Shown here in pieces: positions 1 to 9,657 of a stretch of 64,000 nucleotides of DNA. Each line of letters starts with the position of its first letter. Positions within the stretch are counted from its first letter, which is position 1. Position numbers and translations under genes: made by a program. Origin of the DNA: Adenophora triphylla var. japonica (taxonomy: Eukaryota; Streptophyta; Magnoliopsida; Asterales; Campanulaceae). The notes under the pieces are model-generated. The model saw nothing but the letters and a program-made list of their open reading frames with translations. It was not told where the DNA came from and ran no database searches. The stretch covers positions 1-64,000 of the forward strand of contig JAFEMH010002516.1 of assembly GCA_022495995.1 (NCBI GenBank), given 5' to 3'.

Positions 1-44
1 CGGATTTTCGCGTTCATCCCAATTTCAACGTCAATGGTTTCCAT
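1..44 (-). CDS. first coding exon of a gene extending off the left edge
   Basis: On the minus strand an ATG at 44-42 sits directly after an acceptor-like TTTTTTGTAG, and the frame stays open to the window edge (METIDVEIGMNAKI). This looks like the first coding exon of a gene whose 5' UTR is split by an intron. A GC-rich stretch at about 530-690, unlike the AT-rich DNA around it, could hold the upstream non-coding exon and promoter. Only 14 codons are visible, so no family can be named. It could also be a chance open stretch; the acceptor next to the ATG is the main support. Confidence 0.35.
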   Translation of the reverse strand, partial: METIDVEIGMNAKI

Positions 45-939
45 CTACAAAAAACATACTGAAAGCCAAAACAATTAAATTGAAGCACATTAAAAAAATC
101 ATTAAAAAATCATTAAATCGAGACATTGCTTATTCATTTCTATACCCCTCTTGTATAAAGCTGTGAGACTAATGCTTGACCCATTTTGCGCAAGAATTAG
201 TACCATTGTACGAGAGAGAGAACCAAACTATTGCAACATAACCCTCACATTTTAACCTTCTTTCCAGGAATTTGTGTATATATATATGTGTGTGTACTTA
301 TGAAAGCCAAAATGTGATGTGTTACCAAAACTAAAAACATGAATCTCCAATAAATAATCGAGAAAAAAGAAAAAAAAAACCATAATTCTGGCGATTATAC
401 TTCAAAAAAAACTTTAATTGAAAAGAAATATGCACAATCTAGAGAAAAAACAACCCATTCCAAATCTTAGGGTTTTGCGATTTAAGGGAAAATGGGTTTT
501 GAGAAAGAAAGTACCGTTTTGCGATTCAAATCTTAGGGTTTTGCGAGTGAGCTGAAGCGGGAGGCGACGGCGGTGGAAATGGAATGCATGGCAAACGCCG
601 CGGTGGAATCACAAGCGAATTGGTGATGTTGATGTAGAGCGCGTCGTGCGTCGCTTCGGCATAGCTAGGGCATCGCCCGATGAAAATTAGTCGTAATGTG
701 TGAATGTGTGAAAAAGCGGTGAAGGTAAAGAATATATATAGTAATGATAAAACGACGTAGTTTAGGTGTTATCGGTTCGGTTCGGTTTTATTATCGGTTT
801 TCTATAACAAATACACCGAGAAATCGGACCAGAAAATTTCGATTTTAAATATTTCGTGAACCGGGGACCAGGTCCCGATAGGCTCGGTTTCGGTTTTCGA
901 TTTTTAATGGTGTTATCGATTTTTTTGGTTTTTGCTCAC
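45..939. other. upstream intron/5' region and CGGTT-rich stretch; no coding seen
   Basis: 45-470 is AT-rich and intron-like. 530-690 is GC-rich; on the minus strand it has a short ATG frame (MHSISTAVASRFSSLAKP, then stop) that could lie in a 5' UTR exon. 760-935 is rich in ATCGGTTCGGTT-type words in degenerate repetition, a composition often seen at plant transposon ends. I see no convincing gene here. Confidence 0.4.
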
Positions 940-1215
940 CACATGGGGAGTACATGCATATTGATTAAACGTCCACAAAGAATGAAGGGAGTCCTAAAAG
1001 TCAACTTGCTTCCAAACCTCGCGTATCGGAGGCAAGTAAAGCCACTCAAATTAATATTGCAAAGTTGAAGCATCGGCCATAAGGATACGTAGATGTTTGG
1101 GGCGGGTTATACGTTTTTAGGTCAGCAAGCCATCCACTATCGATCAATCGATTACGAGGGTGCCGAACCGATCGGATCCAGAACTAGACAACCTCCCCCA
1201 CCCCTTGCGGCCGGC
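940..1215. repeat. dispersed repeat R1, copy 1 (split by a transposon; resumes at 2653)
   Basis: This segment is clearly homologous to 14310-14576 and 62645-62965. Shared words include AGTACATGCATAT, GTCCTAAAAGTCAACTTGC, AATATTGCAAAGTTGAA and GATGTTTGGGGC. Copy 1 is interrupted at 1216-2652 by a PIF/Harbinger-like insertion, and the repeat resumes with GAATTGGTTTGGCTAACATG, as in copy 3. No coding potential is conserved between the copies. It may be an LTR or TRIM fragment, since its far end reads TGTTAGCC on the minus strand, but the family is not identified. Confidence 0.8.
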
Positions 1216-1218
1216 TTA

Positions 1219-2649
1219 GACTACCCTTGATAGGGTATGAAATGGGAGATGAAATCCCATTTCATCCTAGCTTAGAAACAGTGCGATAGGCGAGGATGGA
1301 AATAAAGAGCTCAAATGAAATGAAATTTGAATGAAACATTTCATTCGGGATGAAATCTCGCCTTTTCCGCTTCTTTTTTTTTTTTTTTTTAATTTTTAAG
1401 AGTTTGCAAGTGTCGACCCACTTAATTGGTGGGTACTTTAACATTTTTCACCCAATTATTTAAACTTCAATTATCTCATAATAAATGATTTAAAAAATAA
1501 AAAAGATAAATTCACCAAAATTCATCATTTTTTTTCCCTACTGAAATTGATATAAGTTTCATTTGATTTGGACACAAAAAAAACACTTAGTTTTCAATTT
1601 GGGAATTTGAATTATTACCTAGTAAATTATTCTTTTTTTTAATTTTTTTTTCACCAAAATTCATCATTTTTTTCCCTACAAATTGATATAAGTTTCATTT
1701 GATTTGGACACAAAAAAAACACTTAATTTTCAATTTGAAATTTGAATTATTACCTAGTAAATTATTCTTTTTTTAATTTTTCACCAATTAAATTCATCAT
1801 TTTTTTCACTACCTGAGAATTGATATAAGTTTCATTTGATTTGGACACAAAAAAAAAACTTTTCTTAGTTTTCAATTTGGGCTGAATTATTCACACTAGT
1901 AAATTATTCTTTTTTTTTATTTTTTTCACCAAAAAATTCATCATTTTTTTTTCCACTACAAATTGATATAAGTTTCATTTGATTTGGACCTGACAAAAAA
2001 AACACTTAGTTTTTTCAATTTGGGCTGAATTTGGATGTACCTGAAGTAAATTATTCTTTTAATTTTAATTTTTTTTTCACCAAAATTCATCATTTTTTTT
2101 TCCACTACCAAATTGATATAAGTTTCATTTGATTTGGACCTGACAAAAAAAAACAGCTTGGATTTTCAATTTGGGTGAATTATTCACCTAGTAAATTATA
2201 ATTTTTTTAATTTTTTCACCAAAATTCATCATTTTTTTCCCTACTCAAATTGATATGAAGTTTCATTTGATTTGGACACAAAAAAAAAACACTAATTTCT
2301 CAATTATCCTTCTTCATTTTAGCATTTATTTAAAAAAATCATTATATTTTTTTTACCTATAAATTGATGCAAATATTTTTTTAATTAAGTGTGAAATATT
2401 TTTTTATTTATAAATAATAATAATTATTATTATTATTTTACTAATCAATAAAAATAAAGAATATAAATGAAATATAATAAAAGTAGTGGGAGTATAGAAT
2501 GATGAGTTGGAGGGAGTTGAAATTTAATTTAAGTTAGTCATTGGAGTGGGGGTAAATGAAATGGGTAGATGAAATATTAGGTGGATGAGAAAAAGTGTAA
2601 AAGTGTTAGATAAAATGGGAGAGTGAAATGAAACCCAATGTGGGTAGTC
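1219..2649. mobile_element. PIF/Harbinger-like non-autonomous element with TTA target duplication
   Basis: The element starts GACTACCC and ends GGGTAGTC, and is flanked by TTA at 1216-1218 and 2650-2652. R1 copy 3 at about 62930 shows the uninterrupted site (CAGCTTAGAGGGGGAATTGG), which supports insertion with a 3-bp TTA duplication. That duplication is typical of PIF/Harbinger and Tourist elements. There is no transposase. Inside are a poly-T tract at 1373-1391, a tandem array at 1512-2330 and AT-rich DNA. The inverted repeat is short, so the superfamily rests mainly on the duplication. Confidence 0.7.
1512..2330. repeat. tandem array, about six units of 130-150 bp
   Basis: Units begin with TCACCAAAATTCATCATT-like sequence at 1512, 1651, 1781, 1926, 2077 and 2216. 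Each continues with AATTGATATAAGTTTC, ATTTGATTTGGACACAAAA and a T-rich tract. Unit length ranges from 130 to 151 bp, and the last unit decays by about 2330. Small insertions such as CTGA or CCTGA distinguish the copies. The array lies inside the Harbinger-like element. Confidence 0.85.
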
Positions 2650-2677
2650 TTAGCGGGAGAATTGGTTTGGCTAACAT

Positions 2678-4795
2678 GTTCTTTCTCCAACTACACCATT
2701 TTGTTGCGGTGTACCAGCGTGAGAAATTATGATCTATTCCATGATCGTCACGATCTTGAGCAATTCCAAGATTTTTAAATTCGGTTCCATTATACGATCT
2801 CATGCGATGATGTCACACTCTTTTGGGTTTGCGGTAGACGGAATAATCTGGTGGCTACTTCATATGTATCATCTTTTGAAGCAAACATCTCCACCCGAGG
2901 TATATCTTGAGAAGTCGATCTACAACAACAGAAAGCATATACGCTACCCCCTATTGGCGCGGTAGTTGTGGGGCCAAGCAGTCCATATGTAGCTTGCTGG
3001 AGGCACCTAGAAGTGGACATGCGGGGCTTCTTTGCGGAAAGATTCTTTATCTTTGTTTTCCCGATTGGGAAGGCTCTACATTTCCTTCCATGATCGGCGG
3101 ACACTGAGGTAAGCGGCGACAAGATTTTTATTGGCCGGCTTGGATAGATATTTGAAGTTCGGTGGCGAGTCTCTTTGTGCCATGGCCGAAATTCTCTGCC
3201 GATGTTCTTAGCTACAAAACAAACATTAGTAACATTCGAGACATTGTTTAAATCTATAGCGTATACGTTACCTTTTCTATATCCGAGTGAGAAGTGTTTC
3301 ACACATAGCAATGTCTTTCACATAGCGGTTGGAAGAATTGAAAACACAATGCATACCTTTGTCACGAGAATTGTGAAATAGAGAGAAGGTTATGTTTCGA
3401 GACCATCCTTTAAAGATACCTTACGTACAATAAGCGTACCTCTTTTGATGGATCCTGACCAGATAATTTTACCCTTTGCGTTGTCACCCAGACAAGCTGG
3501 AGGACCGAGATGCTTCTTCCGGATCGGTGAGGAGATCGGCATGTCCGATCGTATGCCTAGAGCATCCATTTGTCCATAATCCAGACATCCTTACAGGCAT
3601 CGGTTGAGGCCATTAAGCATTCTGAAATAAGACGGTAAGCTTATGGTCCCCTTATTCTTTTGGGTCCGAAGAGTTAGTTCCTCTTTGGCGGCCATACACA
3701 GCCATCACACGCTTTTAGACTCGGTGGGTCCAGGGGATAGGTGCTTGAAGGCATTCATAAGCCTTGTGACCGATAAAACCACGGTTTACACATTTATTAG
3801 AAGATGGTGAGGAGGCTTAGATGAATTGATGTTCAATTTTGCCAATGCTTGAGAGGATTAGCGGTGGGCGAAAACGAGATCCTTTGGGGACGAAGGCGAT
3901 GGATTTAGCTTTGTTATTTGGTTGCGGCTGGTTTGGAAGATCCCCATTAGGTTGGGAGCCCTCGCGGTTGGTTGGCCGGTGACAGGTTGTCGGCCAGGTT
4001 TGTCCCTTACCGGTGATGGCTTCCTTACAGGTTGTAATTTCCTTACTGCTTGACCTGGTTAGCAATTTTAATTCCACCTTTGCTTTTCCATCAGGTGGAA
4101 CATATTGTCCTAGCTCGGGATCGGCTACCTCGGTCCATTGGGATTTGTTTTTGCCCAAATAAGCTTTCATACATTCCACTTCCCTTGGGATAGGTGTGTG
4201 GAACGACTTTGAAAGGTTTAGTTAACTCTCTCTTAATCAATTTGGATTGAGCATCATCAAATTTACCCATCAAGTTCTCGAGAGACAGACTTGGTAGCCG
4301 GTTTGTCATTCTTTGTCATTTTCCTTGCTTCTTTGGAGGTAAAACTTATTCCGGTTGTAACATCTCGGTTTGGAGACATCGATCTTGTATGATAGTCTCC
4401 ATAGCGGCTCGAGGATTTTGTGTAAGTGTCAATAGTTTTAGAAAGAAATTATTTCTTGACACAAGATCGGCAATTTGACAAACGAAATGTTCGATCTCTC
4501 GGTGAGTTCTTGATTGTCCTTTTTTAAGCTGAACCGACTCTAGCTTGCTTTCTTTCAAATCTTTTATTTCGGCTTTCGAAGAGTCATTTTCGGCGAGAGA
4601 TTATTTTGAAATTATCGGCCATAATTTTGTGAGCTTCATTTAATTTTTCAAAATCGGAGAAGAGCTCATTCATCACCTCTTGCCATTTCGAGACTTTGAC
4701 ATATTGGGCATAGGGTCAATAGTAGAGGTGAGGGGAAGAGGATGATGGTTCAAAATTGGGATCAAAATTTGGTAGTGATGATCATCAAAACATGG
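2678..4795 (-). mobile_element. decayed Ty1/copia fragment: gag end, zinc knuckle, protease, integrase
   Basis: Read on the minus strand from 4795 down. A Gag region carries a HREIEHFVCQIADLVS-type segment (about 4500). Near 3770 is a zinc knuckle, CVNRGFIGHKAYEC, whose second Cys is Arg. Next comes a protease-region block (GDNAKGKII, about 3460), then a gag-pre-integrase segment, and integrase with LLGPTTT and VYAF near 2960 and NGTEFKN with DDHGIDHNF near 2750. Stops and frameshifts break every domain, and no reverse transcriptase is present. The fragment stops at R1 around 2678. Family features match copia elements; the lineage is not assigned. It is probably the continuation of 9658-11367. 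Confidence 0.8.
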
Positions 4796-6560
4796 GCGTA
4801 AACAAATAATAGATGCGTGACTAAAAGCGAACAACCTATAGCCCCGTAACAACTTATAGAGAGTGATCCCAATGTCAACCTAATCCTAACATATGTCTTG
4901 TAGAAAGCATGACTACATTTAGAACCAAACATCGAGTGCCAAATGCGAGTAAGAGAAGAGTGCCCTTAGTTACTGAGCATGTAATGGAAAAGGTAAGACT
5001 TTCGGTTTGGGAGTAACCACTAGAATTACAATGTAAAGTTGATAGTTTCATAAATGAGACAAATCCTTCATGGCTAAACTATATACATCGCAGCAAATAA
5101 TAAACATAGGACCATATATTAATGAACAACGAGAAAATGGAAATATTAGATAGACGAGCCATAGGAAATCACTCAAATATCCAATTAACTGGTGATACCA
5201 AATCAGACATAAGAAAGGTAAAACCAATTTAAGAACTTGGATAAGGATATTGGACTGCATTATAAACTCTTCAAAATTCACACATTTGTTTCTTACGTCC
5301 GTAGTCTTGTTTTCTTACGTCGGATAGTCTTGCTTCTCTTAAAAGCCTACATATATGTAGCAAGGTTCTGTCATTTAGTAGTGTGTTCTAAGAGGGATGT
5401 ATGGAGTTAAATTTATTCAGTATGGAAAATCTTCTAAACACCTACATGAACTGCACTTCAGTTTTAACTCAGTACCCGCCTAAACTTTTGACCCGAGCGG
5501 ATGGAGGCCATATGTTAGTTGACTGCTAGTCAACTTTGTATATAGCTCTCAGCTTACTTCCAGTTTCAAAAGCAACTACCTACGAGCTAGACTCGTTATG
5601 ACTGTCCAATATATATTGGTATTTATGAACGTAAATTCCAATGATTGGGAAGTTTTTCAGCTAAAAATATGTAATTATCAGTTGAAGATTTTTCCAAATA
5701 GGTGTTTGATGAAGTATTAAACAACATTCACTGGACGCAGTCAGTCTCATGCTAACTTACTTTCAGAAAAAGAATCAGAAACATTGGTGGTTGTCTGATA
5801 TATCATTAGCAGTCATCTTTCAACGACAATTTCTACTGAAATAGCCTAATGAAGGGTGAAAAGATTGTGTTGGGAGTACGTACTTAAGCTTTTGCTATAT
5901 GTTTTGAGTATCTCTGTTCAGTATGACAAGTATATGGAATGAGTAATTACTGACAACATGCAAACCCAGTGGAAGGCACATAGAAGGGAAAGGTTCAGCT
6001 GAACCCACCCTTTAAGTTTGAAAGACTGACACTTCCATACTAGGAATTTTTAAACTTTGCAATGCAACAAAAAGACATACTGTACTCCGTGACAACGATA
6101 ATGAGGAATATCCATGTCCTCCAAGTTTCAACAGCTAGAGCTCATACCATGTCAACGAATGCACATTCAAGAGAGAGAGAAAGAGAGAGAGAGAACACCT
6201 TGATCATGTTATCATGTGATGTACTGCCAAGATACTTTCTATCGTGAGAAAATGCTACAAGACAATAATAACCACGAGTCAGAAACAACCTACCTCAACA
6301 GCCAAATGACAACAACCAAGAAGTGATCTCGATTCAGTATGCAGTTCAATTCAATGCATATCTAACTTAAAAGAGATGCATATTTCCTTATATTTGTGCT
6401 AAGGGGTCATTAAATAAGCTCTTTCAAAGAAAAAAATAACCATGTTCTTTTGTGTGTGGTTTGGAGTAAGTACTGTGAGCAGTAAAAGTAAAACTTTTGC
6501 AGGCTCCATCAAGTATATCTAAAAATAACTTCTGGAATCCATGCTAGAGATGAGGCTTAC
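4796..6560. other. no recognisable gene; DNA between copia fragment and WDR55 copy
   Basis: The sequence is moderately AT-rich with no frame that matches a family I know. A GA-rich microsatellite lies at 6171-6194. The last WDR55 exons (after the one ending at 6561) would be expected here on the minus strand, but I could not find them. A possible degenerate transposon end (CACTAGAATTACAATG) lies near 5020, too weak to call. Confidence 0.4.
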
Positions 6561-7818
6561 CAAGGCTCGACTGGATAATCTGAGTGCTCCGCAATAGGCT
6601 AAATAACTCTGTTGGGTAGTATTCCTACCAGACTAATCTCAAATGGTAAGAGGGTTCAAAACCAACAATAAGTTGATCTACAAGCTGAATGAAGAACGCA
6701 CCAAAAAAATTAAAAAATCCCACCTGATAATACCATTCTCAGACCCAGTGACAACCCTATCTTCATCAAGCTAATGAGAAAAGAGGCAAAAGATACATTC
6801 TGATCACAAACGAAATTATGGTTGGATGCCAACTCTTGTGAATATAGATAAGTGAATAAACTAACCTTCAACAATGCATCAACGGGGTTCGGGCAGAGAT
6901 CTGTAAAGCGGTCACTGGGAGAACAAAAAAAAAGGACCATCCAGGAACACCCTCCAGTAAGAACATTAACATTTAAGGAAAATACATGCATCAAAATATT
7001 TCAGTATATCCGATTTGAATAGAAAATATCCTCATAGACTGACTTGAACGTATACATATTAACCTGTAAGATACCTGCAATCCTTGAAGTAACCCCATGA
7101 ATAGAGTAGTAGAGTCCCATTTTGCGTCCCACACACAACCTTGCGACCATTCTAATAAACAAAAAGAAACTATAGTGTTAAGAAATTTATGAGGTTTCCT
7201 GTTGACGGCTCAACAAGACAGACGTTTACAACGAAACACAAACTTGCTTACAACTCTGATATAAAAAAAATGAATGAAAGTTAAACCCAATCACAAGAGA
7301 GATGGCTACCTTCATTATTACTATAGAAAGCAGCTCCTCTTCAGAAAACTCAGAACGGGTTTGCACCTAAAACTTACAAATAGAACATTAGTGTGAAACT
7401 AATACTAGTTACTCAACCTGTCTCAATGAACTCCACAGAAGAACTAGAGAGAGAGAGAGAGAGAGCTTGGGGAATCTGAGGATAGAAAGTACCTTGTTAC
7501 TTAGCAGATTACAAACAGAAAGAGTTCCATCTCCACTTAACATGAGAAACAAAACAATATACCAAATTAAGCCAGCCATGATGATAGAAGGAGAATATGA
7601 AATCCACTCTCATTATTAACAACTGACGTATAATGCACCTCTTCCGTGAGTGTTATGACATTCAAATAATTTAAATGCATGGCCAAACAGAAAGAGCGCA
7701 CTGTCAAATACCTTGTACATAATAATTTCATGGAATCAGGTGCAAATGTTATATCAGTAATGTATTCATCGTGAACGTGAAAAGAATTGCTGCAGGAGTG
7801 TTGTCTTGTGTCCCATAC
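6561..7818 (-). pseudogene. WDR55: WDR55-like WD40 gene copy: seven exons, both ends missing, premature stop
   Basis: Seven minus-strand exons with GT..AG introns join in frame: 7712-7818, 7493-7535, 7310-7366, 7075-7151, 6866-6914, 6724-6770 and 6561-6632. They encode VWDTRQHSCSNSFHVHD, ITFAPDSMKLL, SGDGTLSVCNL, SEFSEEELLSIVIMK, NGRKVVCGTQNGTLLLYSW, DRFTDLCPNPVDALLK, LDEDRVVTGSENG and LVGILPNRVI. This is the order seen in plant WD repeat protein 55, a nuclear beta-propeller linked to DDB1 ubiquitin ligases. An in-frame TAG at 6601-6599 replaces the expected Gln after RVI, and the sequence after it deviates. The N-terminal WD repeats and the C-terminus are absent. Because introns are kept, this is a DNA-level copy, probably carried by a transposon ending at 9657. 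Confidence 0.85.
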
Positions 7819-8120
7819 CTGCATCAGAGAAGCATGAAAAGTCATATGTGAATGACCATTGATTTTTTGGATAAAGGAGAGTTTCATGTTGGCATAAATA
7901 GTGAAAAACAACAAGAAATGGAACAATGTAGCCACAATAGAAAATACAAGTGGAGAGGGCTAAATGTCCAAAATAGAGTACGCGACTTCCGCTCAAGAGA
8001 ATCTAGTTTGAAGGAACAGCTCTGGTTGTTTTGAACACAACATTAACTTTTCTTCCGCATTATCGTTGTTTCTTTATTCTGATGTGCTGGTTTGTTCATA
8101 ATCAATTTTGTTGATTGCAG

Positions 8121-8222
8121 TCAGGTATTTCTGAAGTTATCTACTTTGTGGAGAAGAGGTTGGACAATTCAGACATTGCTTATGTTGCTTCTAACAAACT
8201 TCTATCGATGGCAGGTCTGAAG
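8121..8222 (+). pseudogene. single exon of a dCMP deaminase gene
   Basis: A 102-bp exon follows the acceptor TTGATTGCAG and precedes the donor AAG|GTGAG. It encodes 34 residues, including SGISEVIYFVEKRLDNSD and AYVASNKLLSMAGLK. This matches the C-terminal part of plant deoxycytidylate deaminase, which converts dCMP to dUMP for thymidylate synthesis. The zinc-binding HAE and PCxxC motifs belong to upstream exons, which are not found in the window, and the short last exon is also missing. The exon runs opposite to the WDR55 fragment 300 bp away, so the two come from different genes. It is best explained as a captured fragment. Confidence 0.75.
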
Positions 8223-8429
8223 GTGAGATTAATGCTTAAATTCCTTATAGTTATCAGAGGATTTTTATATAGAAGTCCTCTCTTTGTTTATTGAGCAGCT
8301 TCACTGTGACTAATCTTTGAAACTGGCTTATTTATTTCTATACCCCTCTTATGGACCGTGACACACACAGACACAGACACACACTCTTATATGCATATAT
8401 GGTTTTATCCTCTGTTAGTGTTAAATAAG

Positions 8430-8636
8430 TACTCTCTCTGACATAAGAACTTATAAAAACACCATCTTGATCTACCATAATCAAAACTTTTCATTATCAT
8501 TCAACAGTCTCAAAACATTATACTAAGAGTAGGACTAATTACAATAATTTGGTTTTCTCCAACAAATACGTTCATCTCTGTTGGTTTTATCCTCTGTTAG
8601 TGTTAAAAAATAATTTGTAGCGGGACGGAGGGAGTA
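8430..8636. mobile_element. Stowaway-like MITE
   Basis: The left end is TACTCTCTCTGACATAAG and the right end GCGGGACGGAGGGAGTA. A 25-bp direct repeat (GGTTTTATCCTCTGTTAGTG...) occurs just outside the left end at 8401 and again inside at 8583, suggesting a later local duplication or nested insertion. Confidence 0.6.
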
Positions 8637-8639
8637 TAT

Positions 8640-9141
8640 TTCAGGCATTACAGGTCTAGCTAGCACTGAGCATCATAATCGAATCTATGAAGTAACTCAA
8701 ATACAATGAATCCATGCTAGCACTTACATTTCTTCTTTCGTTTTTTCCTTTTCTTTTTTTACCAAAGCACTTACATTTCAATTGCAATGCTTTATTTTGT
8801 TTGAACCAAATATATTTCAAGTTATGTGTATCCTTTTATTTTGTTTGATCAAAATATTTTACAACATACTGTACTCCATATTTCGGAATACTACAGATAA
8901 CAAGAACACAAACAACCACTCTACTAAGTATGATGAGATCCAAGACCAAGTTTCGAATACTCCGTAGGACGCAAGAGACAGTGCCAGAATTTACCAAAAT
9001 AACCAAGACTCCGTTTACTGATAAGACCAACCTTTGACAAAAAGAAACTTAGGGCATGAATATTGGGGGAAATCAAAATCAAAATCAAAATCAGATGAGG
9101 GAAGATTTAGGGCAAATCAAAATCGGATGGATGGGAAGGGT
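8640..9141. other. non-coding stretch between MITE and exon-like block
   Basis: No family is recognised. The short open frames on both strands around 8780-9030 overlap each other and lack similarity to anything I know. A short run of AAATCA repeats lies near 9070-9095. Confidence 0.4.
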
Positions 9142-9369
9142 TTAGGGCACATATTGAATCAGAGGAGAGAAGAGAGAAAAGAGAAGAGCGTTACCTGTAT
9201 CGAAGGATTGCGACAACGCCGACGACAAGGCTAGGGCAGCCGTTCGTTCTAGAGAGAGAATCGGGAGGGGATTTGCGCAGAGAGAAATAAGGAGAGAAGA
9301 GAGAGAATCGAGTGAGAAATAAGGAGAAGAGAGAGAACGGAGAGTTTTGTGGTCTTCAATTTTTCCCAT
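9142..9369 (-). other. 5'-exon-like block with GA-rich leader on the minus strand
   Basis: An ATG at 9369 on the minus strand opens a frame (MGKIEDHKTLRSLSSPYF...) ending in a good donor, GATACAG|GTAACG, at 9195. Its GA-rich composition and position just inside a CACTA-type terminus resemble the leader exon at 41572-41690 in the other gene-carrying element. It could be the first exon of a chimeric transcript running into the WDR55 fragment. No protein family is recognised. Confidence 0.35.
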
Positions 9370-9399
9370 TAAAATAAAAAACGAGGGAAATATTTGGGG

Positions 9400-9657
9400 A
9401 AAATATTAAAGCCCGCCTAAAAAAAAGAGGGAATTATTTTGGCATTGCATTAGTAATTTAGCCGTTACATTAGAATAATCTAATGTAACACCAAGATCAA
9501 AGACGTTGCATTAATCAAAATGTGCCGTTACATTAGCTCTGGCGTTGCATTAGATGCGTTATATTAGCTCTGGCGTTGCATTAGATGCGTTACATTAGCT
9601 CATGGCGTTGCATTAGATGCATTAGATGCGTTACATTAGGTCAAAAATGTAGTAGTG
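9400..9657. mobile_element. right terminus of a CACTA-type element with subterminal repeats
   Basis: The segment ends AAAAATGTAGTAGTG at 9657 (reverse complement CACTACTACATTTTT). It is preceded by many copies of GCGTTGCATTAGATGCG and GTTACATTAGCTC, as expected for CACTA subterminal motifs. Copia sequence resumes directly outside, from 9658. The matching left terminus was not found, so the element is truncated or its left end has decayed. Confidence 0.6.

Noticed and set aside
4802..5030. Left terminus of a CACTA element at 5019 (CACTAGAATTACAATG)
   Set aside because: Only the first five bases fit, it does not mirror the right end at 9657, and no subterminal repeats follow it.
6062..6247. 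61-codon plus frame with an Arg-Glu repeat
   Set aside because: Product of a GA microsatellite in an intron-like region; no family features.
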